Below, in pieces: positions 27,658 to 38,300 of a stretch of DNA of 64,000 nt. A model generated the notes under the pieces. That model was not told the DNA's origin, did not search any database, and worked only from the letters and a program-made list of their open reading frames with translations. Numbering within the stretch: position 1 is the stretch's first letter; each line of letters opens with the position of its first letter. This DNA comes from an uncultured Anaerolineae bacterium (GTDB lineage Bacteria; Chloroflexota; Anaerolineae; CG2-30-64-16), in the NCBI GenBank assembly GCA_937124585.1, contig CAKZKT010000102.1:1-64000 (forward strand). Reading direction: 5' to 3'. The translations under genes and the position numbers were made by a program.

Positions 27658-30525
27658 TCAGGCGCTGCTGCCGCGTAACGTCAGCAGGCGCGGCAGGCGC
27701 ACGATGAGCGCCAGAGTGATGACCAGTAGCTCCAGGCCGACCATCACGCCGGCGAAGATGATCGCCATCTGTGTGATCAGGTCATCGGGTACGACCGGCA
27801 GCAACGGCGGCAACGGCGCGTTTTTGACGCCGGCCACGCGGAAGAAAGGCGCGAACAGGTAGGAGGCCGCGGTGCCGATCAGTGCGCCGCCTGCTGCGCC
27901 GTAGGCCGTGAGCGCCAGATATTCGAGCAGCACCTGGCCGAGGATTTGACGGCGCTGCAGGCCGATGGCATGCAGCACGGCGAAGCTGTGCAGCCGTTCG
28001 TTCAGCGAAGCGTAGGTGTTGATCAGCAGGCCGGCCAGCGCCATCGCGGCAGCGGCCAGGAAGCCCACCGTCAGCGTGCCGAAGACGCCGACACGCTCCG
28101 TTTTCGCCTTTTCCTCCGTGATCGCGGCATTCGCATCGCGCAGCGCTCCTGCAGCCACATTGATGCTCGCCATCGCCTTGAGCACATCGCTGGCCGCTGC
28201 GCCCTCCTTCAGGCGCAGCCAGATATGGTGTTCGACCGGGCCGCCCGTGAAAGAGAACAGATAATCGAGATTGGTGATCCCCACTGGCTGGTCGGGATAG
28301 ACCGTGGGGAAGTATTTGTAGGTGCCGACGATGGTGAAGCGCACGCTATGGGTGCCCGCGCTGCCCATGATCACCTGTGCCTGCACCGGGTCGCCCACGC
28401 GCAACTGGCTCGCCGCCAGCAACTCTTCGGAAATGAGGATGCCGTCGGGCTTTTGTGCCAGCAGGTTCATCAGGCCGCCCAGCGGTTCCTGGGCAAAATC
28501 GCGGCGAAACCACGCCACCGCAGGGAAGCCGATCCGGTCAATGCCCAGCAGCCGGCCGCTCATCGGCCGCGCGTTGCTGCCGCCCAGGATGACGCGCATG
28601 CCGTAATCGCCCACGCGCGTGCCCGCAGCCACACCGGGCATCTGGAGGAAGTCCTCCAGCGGCAACACCCAGGCCTCACCGCTCGTAGCTCCGCGGCTGT
28701 CCGGATTGGCCGGCACCGGCCGGAAGCTCAAGTCTGCCCCGGCGTAGTAGTACATGCGGTCCACCAGCCACTGGTCCAGGCTGGCGGCCAGCGAGAAGGT
28801 GTAGATGCCCAGCCCTAACGAGATCATGATGAGCAGGAGCGGATTGATATAGCTCTGGGTCTGGCGGCCAAGCTGGCGCAGTGCCAGATGCGGGGTGATC
28901 CACGGCAGCAGCGCGGCGATCCAATCGAGCACGCGCATGAGCAGGGGGAAGAGGCGCATCCCCAGCAGCGCGGCCGTCAGGATGAAAAGAGCCGGCACGA
29001 GCACGAGCAGCGGATCGCGGAAGAGGTCGGCCGGCCGATCGGTGACGAGCATGGCCAACGACCCGCGGCGCTGCAACTGGTCATAGGCGTAGACCGTGGG
29101 CAAGACCAAGAGCAGATCGAGATAGTAACGGTACCAGAACGGCGTCGCCACCGGCCGCGCGTGTTCTCGCTCCGCCTCGACGACGCTCTGTTGGCCGGCG
29201 TTCCAGGCCGGCACGATCCTGGCCAGCAGTGAGACGAACAGCGCTGCGACCACCAGATACAGGTCGAGCCCCTGCAGCGAGATCGGCATGGGCGGCCGCG
29301 CCGCAAACTCCAGGAAACTGGCGGTTTGGCTCATCAGTGCGGCGATGCCCAGGCCCAGCGCCAACCCCAAAGGCACGGCAAGAATAAAGATCAGCAGCTG
29401 CTCGACCAGCGTGAGGCCGAGCACGGCGGCCAGGCTGACGCCGCGGCTGACCAGGATGGCGGTCTCGCGGCGCTGCCAGCGCGCCACGATCGCCGAAGTG
29501 AGCACCAGGAAATAGATGAGAAACCCGAAAGCCGGCAGGTTGAAACCGAGCAGCAGAATGGTGAGCGTCTGGTTGCGCTCGACGAAATTCTCCAGCGGCT
29601 TGATCGGCGATACATCGAGCCTGGCGCCGGGCGCGAACTGCTCGATGACGTTCATGGCGCGCTGGAATCCCCGCAGATAGGCGGACGAGCGGGCAGGATT
29701 GAGCGCCGTTTCGTCCAGGATCAGCTGCCAGGCCGCAAAGCGCGTGGCGCCGACGACAAGCGGCTGAATGTAATTGATGTAATCTTCACGGCGCACCAAA
29801 AAGGTGTCGTTCAGGGCCAGCGTGGGATCGCTGAACCAGTACGGGTCTTTCGGGTCGGTCGGCTTCCAGAAACCGCGCACGAGCACCGGCACCGGTTCGG
29901 AGACCATCGTCACGCCGAACGTGTAGCGATCGCCGACGTTCATGCCGGCCTTCGCGGCCAGTTCGGCAGGGGCCCAGGCCTCCAGGACATTGCCTTCGGG
30001 CGTTACATCCAGCGGGTCGCCGACGATCTCGATGTATTCTGCCACGCCTTCGATGTAAGCGACGTTGGCATTGCCTAGGTAGCGCGCCTCGCCGTCGCTG
30101 CCGCTGTCGCCGGGCCGCGCCTGGAGCATCAGGCCGCCGCTCTCGACCTCGAAGTGTGCCGTCTTCAGCGGCAGGCCGATCTCGCTGGCCATCGTATTGA
30201 CGACGTGCGGCAACAGCTTCTCCGCGGCCTGGAGGGTGAGCGGCGTGTCGGCGTTCGGCATCATATAGACGCGCATCGAGAAAGGCGGTCGGCCCGTGGA
30301 TCGCATCAGCTGTTCCAACTCGTTGAGCAGCACCACCCGATCCACGGCCTGCGCGAAGAAGCCGGCGCTGGTCACCAGGCCGACGGCAAAGGCCACGGCG
30401 AGCAGGGCCAGCAACGACAGCTCGAAGCGATAAAAAATGCGTTTGCGGGCGAGGCGGAGCAGCGCCAGGAACTGAAACAATGGCCGAAAAATCGCCGCGA
30501 AGGGCTGTGGTTTTTGTTGGATCAT
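27658..30525 (-). CDS. FtsX-family ABC permease (duplicated FtsX domains)
   Basis: Large membrane protein of 955 residues with the layout TM1 (about 35-60), an extracellular MacB-PCD-like region, a three-helix FtsX block, a central helix, a second extracellular region and a C-terminal three-helix FtsX block. Such permeases work with a MacB/LolD-type ATPase in lipoprotein or peptide export or cell-envelope signalling. No ATPase is adjacent. The open frame begins at 30663, but MIQQKPQPFAAIF at 30525 gives the natural cytoplasmic N-terminus; the extra upstream residues are Cys-rich and unlike a protein. It is upstream of, and perhaps co-transcribed with, the sugar-acid genes. Confidence 0.85.
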   Translation of the reverse strand: MIQQKPQPFAAIFRPLFQFLALLRLARKRIFYRFELSLLALLAVAFAVGLVTSAGFFAQAVDRVVLLNELEQLMRSTGRPPFSMRVYMMPNADTPLTLQAAEKLLPHVVNTMASEIGLPLKTAHFEVESGGLMLQARPGDSGSDGEARYLGNANVAYIEGVAEYIEIVGDPLDVTPEGNVLEAWAPAELAAKAGMNVGDRYTFGVTMVSEPVPVLVRGFWKPTDPKDPYWFSDPTLALNDTFLVRREDYINYIQPLVVGATRFAAWQLILDETALNPARSSAYLRGFQRAMNVIEQFAPGARLDVSPIKPLENFVERNQTLTILLLGFNLPAFGFLIYFLVLTSAIVARWQRRETAILVSRGVSLAAVLGLTLVEQLLIFILAVPLGLALGLGIAALMSQTASFLEFAARPPMPISLQGLDLYLVVAALFVSLLARIVPAWNAGQQSVVEAEREHARPVATPFWYRYYLDLLLVLPTVYAYDQLQRRGSLAMLVTDRPADLFRDPLLVLVPALFILTAALLGMRLFPLLMRVLDWIAALLPWITPHLALRQLGRQTQSYINPLLLIMISLGLGIYTFSLAASLDQWLVDRMYYYAGADLSFRPVPANPDSRGATSGEAWVLPLEDFLQMPGVAAGTRVGDYGMRVILGGSNARPMSGRLLGIDRIGFPAVAWFRRDFAQEPLGGLMNLLAQKPDGILISEELLAASQLRVGDPVQAQVIMGSAGTHSVRFTIVGTYKYFPTVYPDQPVGITNLDYLFSFTGGPVEHHIWLRLKEGAAASDVLKAMASINVAAGALRDANAAITEEKAKTERVGVFGTLTVGFLAAAAMALAGLLINTYASLNERLHSFAVLHAIGLQRRQILGQVLLEYLALTAYGAAGGALIGTAASYLFAPFFRVAGVKNAPLPPLLPVVPDDLITQMAIIFAGVMVGLELLVITLALIVRLPRLLTLRGSSA

Positions 30526-30554
30526 CTGGTCGGAGTGCTTTTTCTGTGTGTTTC

Positions 30555-30577
30555 CTGCTATGCTTCTATAATAGCAG
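30555..30577. promoter_or_regulatory. inverted repeat CTGCTAT-N9-ATAGCAG upstream of the FtsX gene
   Basis: A perfect 7-bp inverted repeat with 9-base spacer lies 30 bases upstream of the FtsX-type start. Its right arm overlaps a TATAAT (plus strand, 30567-30572), and the spacer also offers -10-like words on the minus strand. It has the size of a dimeric repressor operator. Confidence 0.4.
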
Positions 30578-30703
30578 CATCGGCGCGAATCGGCAAGCTG
30601 CGCGCAGCAAAAAGTCGCCACGCATTTGCCCTCCGACCCAAAGTCATGTATGATCTGTTTCATTCTCAGGCCTCAAGCACGACCTGGATCGGCTGATTGC
30701 CGA

Positions 30704-30868
30704 ATGGACTTTGAGTCGTATCGCCTCCACAACACGCTCGTGCGCGTGCCGAATGTGCAGGCCGAACTGCGCATCCTGCAGGGAACCCACTGCTGGGAGG
30801 TCTGGCGTCCGGCTTTCATCGAAGGCGCCCAGTACGTCTCGCAATTCCTCGCGGCGCCTGGCCATTAG
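30704..30868 (+). CDS. small hypothetical protein (54 aa)
   Basis: A 54-codon frame in the 470-base gap between the FtsX and rhamnose isomerase genes. Its product ([15 protein letters not shown]...[26 protein letters not shown]...) has a balanced protein-like composition, but no family is recognised and no clear ribosome site precedes it. It could be a small gene or a remnant. It ends 53 bases before the rhaA promoter. Confidence 0.35.
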   Translation: MDFESYRLHNTLVRVPNVQAELRILQGTHCWEVWRPAFIEGAQYVSQFLAAPGH

Positions 30869-30921
30869 CCGGGTGGCTCCCCATATCGTTGCGGGCGGCG
30901 TCCGCTTTGGCTCTCCGCAGT

Positions 30922-30949
30922 TTGACGCGCGCCTGTTTCGGCGTACAAT
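30922..30949 (+). promoter_or_regulatory. sigma-70-type promoter of rhaA
   Basis: TTGACG at 30922-30927 and TACAAT at 30944-30949 are separated by 16 bases, a near-consensus housekeeping promoter. The expected start of transcription is near 30956, leaving a 5' leader of about 40 bases before the rhaA ATG. Confidence 0.75.
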
Positions 30950-30996
30950 GTGGTGGTGTCAGGAGGGAACCATCACACCACACATGGAGACAGAGC

Positions 30997-32274
30997 ATGG
31001 CAACCTATCCCACGGAGAAGCAGATCAGCGATGCATATGCCCTGGCGCGTGAACGCTATGCCGGGCTCGGCGTGGACACCGATCAGGCGCTATCCACCCT
31101 GGCCGGCGTCGCCATCAGCCTGCATTGTTGGCAGGGCGATGATGTCGGCGGCTTCGAGTCGCCCGGCGGCGAGCTGACGGGCGGCATCGCGGCCACCGGC
31201 AATTACCCCGGCAAAGCGCGCACGGCCGATGAGCTGCGTCGCGACCTCGATCTGGTCTACAGCTTGATTCCAGGCAAGCATCGGCTGAATTTGCACGCCA
31301 TCTACGCCGAGACCGGCGGCCGCAAGGTGGAGCGCGATGCGTTGTTGCCCGAACATTTCGCGGCTTGGGTGGATTGGGCGAAAGCGAATGGCCATGGCCT
31401 GGACTTCAATCCGACCCTTTTCTCGCACCCCCTGGCTGTCAGCGGCATGACCCTGGCCTCCTATGACCCGGGCATCCGCAAGTTCTGGGTGGATCACTGC
31501 ATCGCATGCCGCAAGATCGGCGAGCATTTTGGCCGTGTGCTCGGCTCGCCCTGCGTCACCAACATCTGGATCCCCGATGGCTACAAGGACACACCGGTAG
31601 ATCGCAAAACGCCGCGCGAGCTGCTGAAGAATTCGCTCGACGCGATCCTGGCCGAAAAGATCAACCCGGCGTACAACCTGGATGCCGTGGAGGGCAAGCT
31701 CTTCGGTCTGGGCGCGGAGAGCTACACCGTCGGCTCGGCCGAGTTCTACCTGGGCTACGCGGTGGCGAATCGGGTGCTGCTGTGCCTCGATTCGGGCCAT
31801 TTCCATCCTACCGAGACGATCTCCGACAAGATCTCGGCCGTTTTGCTCTATCTGGACGAGATCCTGCTCCATGTCAGCCGCGGGGTGCGCTGGGACAGCG
31901 ACCATGTGGTGATCCTTTCCGACGACCTGCAGGCGATCATGCAGGAGATCGTGCGGGGCGGCTATTTGCACCGGGTGCACATCGGCCTGGACTATTTCGA
32001 CGCCAGCATCAATCGGGTGGCGGCGTGGACGATCGGCGCGCGCAACGCGCTGCGCGCCCTGCTGATGGCGCTGTTGGAGCCGCTCGAACAGTTGCGCGCG
32101 CTCGAGGTAAGCGGAGACTTCACGGGCCGGCTGGCGCTGCTGGAGGAGGTGAAGGGCCTGCCCTGGGCTGCGGTCTGGGATTACTATTGCCTGCAGCAGG
32201 GGGTTCCGGTCGGCAACCGGTTCATGGATGAGGTGCGCGCCTACGAGAAGACTGAGCTCTCCCGGCGCGGATGA
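30997..32274 (+). CDS. rhaA: L-rhamnose isomerase
   Basis: Converts L-rhamnose to L-rhamnulose in the cytoplasm; 425 residues, close to the E. coli enzyme (419). Whole-length landmarks are seen: [14 protein letters not shown] near residue 45, [26 protein letters not shown] and the metal-site region [20 protein letters not shown]...[12 protein letters not shown] and WDSDHVV. The frame opens upstream at 30889, but [10 protein letters not shown] follows a GGAG site and the leader from the promoter above. No rhamnulokinase or aldolase is adjacent, so the rest of the pathway is elsewhere. It converges on the alpha-2-macroglobulin gene, with a hairpin between them. Confidence 0.95.
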   Translation: MATYPTEKQISDAYALARERYAGLGVDTDQALSTLAGVAISLHCWQGDDVGGFESPGGELTGGIAATGNYPGKARTADELRRDLDLVYSLIPGKHRLNLHAIYAETGGRKVERDALLPEHFAAWVDWAKANGHGLDFNPTLFSHPLAVSGMTLASYDPGIRKFWVDHCIACRKIGEHFGRVLGSPCVTNIWIPDGYKDTPVDRKTPRELLKNSLDAILAEKINPAYNLDAVEGKLFGLGAESYTVGSAEFYLGYAVANRVLLCLDSGHFHPTETISDKISAVLLYLDEILLHVSRGVRWDSDHVVILSDDLQAIMQEIVRGGYLHRVHIGLDYFDASINRVAAWTIGARNALRALLMALLEPLEQLRALEVSGDFTGRLALLEEVKGLPWAAVWDYYCLQQGVPVGNRFMDEVRAYEKTELSRRG

Positions 32275-32292
32275 TCCCTGGCTCGGCTAGCT

Positions 32293-32348
32293 GCCACGCG
32301 CCAGGCATTCTGCAAGATGCAAGATGCCTGGCACGTGGCGATTTTCAC
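32293..32348. terminator. hairpin / 7-bp-period element between convergent rhaA and A2M genes
   Basis: Arms at 32293-32308 and 32324-32339 pair over 15 of 16 positions around a 15-base loop. From 32300 to 32348 the sequence also reads as seven consecutive heptads, most ending in GC or AC and the last being TTTTCAC. It lies between two converging genes and could stop transcription from both, though there is no classic T-run. A near-copy is at 62794-62840. Confidence 0.6.
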
Positions 32349-32349
32349 G

Positions 32350-35300
32350 CTATTCGCCGATTGTGAACACGCTGCCCGCGCCGCGCCCCCATACCTCCGG
32401 ATGATACATCTGGTAGGCGGTCGGCGGCAGGGTGAGGAACTGGCCGGGCAGGCTGGCCCGGATCTGATAGCGAAATTCGTAGCTGCCCGACGCCAGCGAA
32501 GTGGCAAAGAGGACCGTCTTCTCATCCCGCAGGTCCACGTGCGTCGGCGTCCACCACCAGCTCCAGCGAGACTCTTCGGCTCCGCTTTCCATCTTCAGTT
32601 CCGGGCCGTGCGCGGTGATCGAGGTCGTGCGCAGGCTGGCATCAACCGCCTCTGCGCCGGCCGGCAGCGGATCTTCGATGACCAGGTAGTGAAGCGCGCT
32701 CGGCGCGATGATGCTCAGCCGCACGTCAATCACATCGCCCACGCGCGCTGCGCTGATCGGCGGGCAGGTCTCCTGGCTGGTCGGCGGCAGGCCGCAGTCT
32801 GCCAGACGATATTCGCGGCTGATGATGACGCCGCGATTGCGCGGCGCGATCTGCGCCACCGGCTGATAGGTCTGAAGCCACACGGCGTAGTAGAGCTGGC
32901 CGCGGGCTGATCCCTCGTCGGGCGTCGGGGTCGGACTGCCGAGCTGGCCGGCCGTTGCCGCGCGCTGGATCAGCAGGGCGTTGGTTTGATCGGTCAGCAA
33001 CGCCTTGATCTCGGCGCGCAACGTGGTCGCGTCGCCCACCGTGGCGGGCGTTACCTGGCCCTGGCCAAGCGTTGCATTGTTCAAGAGCACGCGCCATGCG
33101 TAATCGCCTCGCAGCTCGCCGCTGGCGACCATCCAGTCGGTCAGGCCCATGATCGCCCAGGCGGTCTCCTGGGTCGTCTCCCAATGATCGGCCCGCCGCG
33201 CCGACATGAGCCAGCGAACCACGTTCGGCGCCAGGCTGTGCTTCGGATCGTGGCGGGCCAGCACGGCCAGCAGGATGGCGGTCGTGCGCGTGTCCGAGTT
33301 CATATTCCAGTAGTCGGGCCAGCCCTCCTCCCAATGGGCGGTGGTTGCACTGGTGATCGCCTTGCCCGTGATCTCGGCCAGAAGGGCTTGCAGCCGGGAC
33401 GCGCTCGCGCCGTCGCCGAGCAGGCCGAACGTCAAGGCCAGATAGCCCTTCGCGTAGAGGCTCAGCCCCTCGCGTCGCTCGTAGAGCGCGCCCGCCCGAT
33501 TCGGCTCGCCCGCGCCCGCTTCGGCCAGCGCGTAGAGGATGAAGGCCTGCTGATTCAGCTGCGTGGCACTGAGGCCGGCCGGCGCTTTCAGCTGGCCGCG
33601 CAGATAGCGCACGCCGCGGGCCAGCACCGTCTCATCCACGATGAAGCCCGTCTGCCGCGCTTTCGCCAGTCCGAGCACCACGTAGCTGCTGATCGCGGCG
33701 TCGCTGGCATCCTTCGCCCACCAGCCCCAGCCGCCGTCCACGTGTTGGCCGGTATAGAGCCGTTGCAGCCCTACGCCCACCTGCTGCGCCAGCGCCGTCT
33801 CCAGCTCTGGCTGCGACCAGCCCAGCTTCTTGAGCGCGCTGTAGCTGACCACGTTCGGCAGGAAGCGACTGACCGTCTGTTCGGTGCACTCGTAGGGGTA
33901 ATGCTCCAGATAGGCGAGCCCGCCGCGCATCCCGGCCGCCAGGCTGGCCTCCAGCCGCACCTCGACCTGACCGGCCGTGCGGTCGGCCCCGGCGGGCAGG
34001 CGGATCAGCTCCAGGCGGCTCTCGCCCAGCGCCACCTGGCCGCTGGTGCCCGTCACCTCCGGCGTGATGTAGCGGTGCACGGGCAGCACATATTCCACGG
34101 CATCCTGCAGGGGGCCGGCCGTTCCCGCCGCGGACATCGTCACCTTGACCTGGGTCGCATCGGCTGCAACCGTCACCGGCCAGGCGATCTTGACCGTGTC
34201 GCCGGCTTTGATCATCGCTTTGCGTTGTGTCGCTGCGGCCACCTGCAGGCCCTCGGCCTGCAGCGCCACCTCGACGCCGGTCTCGGCCTGGGTGTTGTTG
34301 TGCACGATGGCCGCGATCTCGGCCTGGTCGCCGGCCACGAAGAAGCGCGGCAGCACGGGCCGCACCAGCAAGTCCTTGGTGGCGATGATGTCCAGCCTGG
34401 CCTGGCCGACTTTTGTGTCGGCGGTCACCGCGCGCGCGTCCATCGTCCAGGTGGTCAGGCTGTCGGGCAGGGTCAGCTCGACCTGCGCGCTGCCGTTGTC
34501 ATCGGTGCGGACCGCCGCGTTCCAGTAGGCGGTGTCGGGGAATTCGCGGCGGACGGTGAACGCGATCGCTCCTTCGCCGCCTCCGCCTCCGCCTTTGCCG
34601 CCCTCTGCCAGCTGTGCCAGCAGGCGATCTACGTTCACGACCAGGGTGGCGGCCGTGGTGACGCCCAGCCCGCGCTCGCGATAGAAGCGATTCATCAGCG
34701 AGTCGGCATCCCATTCCGGGCCTTCGGCCAGGGAGAGGACGGCTTTGTCCACCAGCGCCAGCGAGACCTCGGCCGGGACGGGCTTGCCCGCTGCGTCCAG
34801 GGTACGGACTTCCCACACCATCGCCTCGCGCGGGCCGACGCGCAGCGGGCCGCTGCCCGATGCCGGAGTCTGGCCAGAGGATCCGGCCGCCGACTTTGCG
34901 CGCGGGATCAGTTCCACCTGCAGGCGCTTGTCGGCGGTGGAGACCTTCAGCGCGGCCAGGCCCATGCGGAAGGAGGGCGCAGGCGAGGTCTCGTCTATTC
35001 CTTTGACGAGCAGCAACGACGCGAAGACATCGGGCGCGAACTCGGTGCGGATCGGGATTTCCAGAAGCTCGCTGTTGCTGCGGATGTCAATCACCGCGCG
35101 GCTGAGGATGCCCCCGCGTTCGATCGTCAGCAGCGCCTTCACCGGCGTCTGATATGGGCTGGCGACCAGCAGCCGCGCGGTCTCGCCGACCCGATACTCC
35201 TTCTTGTCGGGGATCAACTGGATGCGGTCGTTGTTTTCCTGGCGCCACGCCGTGTATTTCTGGCCGCTGACCCAGGCGTAGGTGGCGCTGCGCACACTGT

Positions 35301-38300
35301 GGCCGGCTCGATCGCGGCCGGTCGCCTCGATCTTGTACTCGCCGGGCTCGGCGGGCGTGAACGCGAAGACCGCGGTGCCGTTGCGGTCGGTGGTCACGGT
35401 CTGCGTGTAGACCGGCGTCTTCTCGGCCCGGCTCGTCCAGTAGAAATTGCCGTTTTCCGCCTGCTCGCGCACGCTGTACCAGCGCACCTGGTAGGCGATG
35501 ATCTCGATCCGGGCCTCGGCTTCGGGCCGGCCCTGGGGATCCACGGCCAGCACGTCGAAGGCAGCCGGCTGGCCGACGACCGTCACATAGCTCTGTGGCC
35601 GCAGGCCGATGTAGTAGGTCGCTTTGTGCACGATGGCGCTCGCCTGCGCTGCAACGCTCTGCCCGCTGACATCCAAGATCGTGAAGTCCACCGTGAAGCG
35701 CTGGCTCTGGCCGAACTTCGTGATGTCGGCCGGCAGGCTGACCGTGAAGCGGCCTTCTGCATCGAGCATCCCTTCTCCCTGGCTCAGCACGCTGCCGAAA
35801 CCCGGGCCGCGACTCGTCTCGTACCAGTCCCAGTCGGTGAAGCTATAGGGACCGCCCGGCCACTCCGCTGCGTTGGGCGGCTCGAAGGCGAAGTCGTTGC
35901 GCAAGAGCACCCAGCGCACCGTCGCCCCTTTCACCGGCTGACCGAAGAAATAGTTGGCCTGGACAGTCGCTTTGATCTGTTCGCCCTGGATGTATTCCGG
36001 CCGGTCAGTCTGCGCGCTGACCTCATATTCCGGCTTGCGGTACTCGGCTACCTGAAAGCTGGCGCTGACGTAGCTGCCCTCCCGCTCCCGTGAAGGCTGC
36101 GGATCGGGAATCTGTACCATGATCTGGTAATAGCCCAACGATGCATCGGTGTCGAGCACCAGTTCGCCGTGTACCGTGCCCATGCCGTCAAGCGCCATGG
36201 GTCGGCTCCAGAGCATCTTGCCCATGCCGTCGTTGACCGTCACGGTGATGGTCTGGCCGGCCGCAGGCAGCGCGTAGAGCGCGTCGTTGTCGCGGCGGAT
36301 GATGGCTTTCCAGTATACGGTCTGGCCGGGACGGTAGATCGGTCGGTCGGTGTAGACATAGCCGGTGTACGGTTCGACCGAGCCGTCGGCGTTGACGCGA
36401 AAATCCCACGGGCTGATGCCAGACGTCCAGGCGGTTGAGGCGACGCCGAAGCCGCCATCGGCGCTGCGGGCCAGTGCCAGCAGCGTCATCCACGGTTGGC
36501 GCGGGGAAGCGAAGGCGACTTCGGCGATCCCGTCGCGGCCCGTAGTCGCGCGCAGATCAATATCCAGCCCATCGCTGAAGCGGACCTCGGCACCGGCGAC
36601 CGGCTGGCCGCTCCGCAGGTCGGTGACCCAGGCCAGCGCGCCGCCGGCCCAGGCTTTCAGCGTCACATTCATCGTCGTGCGGCCGATGAGCTGGCGCTGT
36701 GAGCCCGGCATATCGTTGCGGTCCACGATCGCCGCCGTTTCGCTGTCCACGACCAGGTAATACAGGCCGGCCGGCAGCGGTTCGCCATCACGCGTTGTGA
36801 GGGCGGTGGTGATGACGCCGATCTGATTGCGACCCGCGCGCGTCTCCACCCGCCATTCGCGCACCAGATCGGCCCGCTTCGGCGTGTAGGTGCGCCATTT
36901 CTCCCAGAAATTCTGTCCGGCCAGGGCGATGAATTCGTCGTCTGGGAGTCGCCAGAGGCCGAAGCTGATCTGCGGCACGTTGCGATAGGTCACCGCGGCG
37001 AAGGTCGGTGTGTAGGCGTTGTACGTCCCCACCGCGCCGGTGCTGTAAAGCTCCACGAACGGGTCGGCCTCCCGGGTGGCGAAGCGCAGGATATAATCCT
37101 GGCCCAGCAGATTGCCGTAGGGGTCGGCGATCTTGCCGGACAGGGTGACGGTGTATGCGGTGTCGGGCAGCGTTTCCAGGTTGATGTAGAGCGTATTGTC
37201 CCAGTCGCTGTAATTGGTGTAGACGCGCGTCGGCTTCGGCAGAACGGTCACCGTGCCGCTGACGATGCTGGCCGGGTTGATCGGGCTGGCGAACTGGAAG
37301 CTGATCCCGCCGGCCGGCGCCACGCGGCGGTCGCCGTTGGCCGGCAGCGTGTGCACGATCTTCGGCGGGAAGACGGTGGTGAAGTCCACGCTGGCGGCCG
37401 CGCGCAACACGCCCTGGCCGTTCGCCGGCCGGGCCGATGCTGCGATGGTGGCCCGATATTGTGTCCCCAGTTTGAGGCTGCGCGTCGGCTTGAAGCTCAG
37501 CGCGGTGCTGGCCTGGTTCCAGGTAAAGACCCCCTCCAGCGGCGCCGACTCGCTGCGATCGGTGAGCTCTACCAGGCGGAAGGCAGCCTCGGTCGAGCGG
37601 CGCTCCATCGGCATCGAGAAGGTGACCGTGATCGGGCTGGCGGGCGTCACATTGTCCGTTCCATCGCGATAGGTCGCCCGCGCGAGATCCCAGCGCAGCA
37701 CGGCCGGGTCGGTCGTGCGGAAGGTGAAGGTGTAGGGTTCGACCAGCTGGCCGCCCGTCGTGTCCTCCAGCCCGGCCTTCACGGTGACCGTGTAGTCGGT
37801 GGCCGCGGCCAGGCCGTCGGCCGGCGTGAAGCGGTAGATGCTGGTGGTGAGCCATTCGCCTGCGCCAGCCACCGTCGGTGTGATGACGAGCGGTTGCGCT
37901 GCGCGCTCGCTGCTGCCCACGGCCGCAAGGCCGCTCAATGCGACCACCGGCCGGTTGAACGCCACCACGAGCGCCACGTCCACGGGCACATCTACGGCCT
38001 GGTGGGCCGGCTGCACGCTCGTCACCTGCAGGTAGCCGGCCGTTTTGAACCTGAAGGAGATCGGCTGGGGCAGCGGCAATCCGGCTGCGCTGCGCGCCGA
38101 GGCATCCAGACGCACCCGATATTCGGCCCCGCGCTGCAGTCGCTCGGTGGGCGAGAAGATCAGCTGATTGCCTTTGACCTGCACCTCGCCCGGCACCGCC
38201 GGCTCGATGCTGAACGCTGCGCCTGTGCTGGCAGCATCCATAGGCTGGTCGAAAGTGATCGTCACCGGCGCGGCGAGCACCTGTTCTTCGCCGCGATCGG

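Noticed and set aside
33000-36093. A 1035-codon plus-strand frame inside the A2M gene
   Set aside because: Composition is Arg/Gln/His/Gly-rich with no motifs; it mirrors the third-position GC of the true minus-strand gene.
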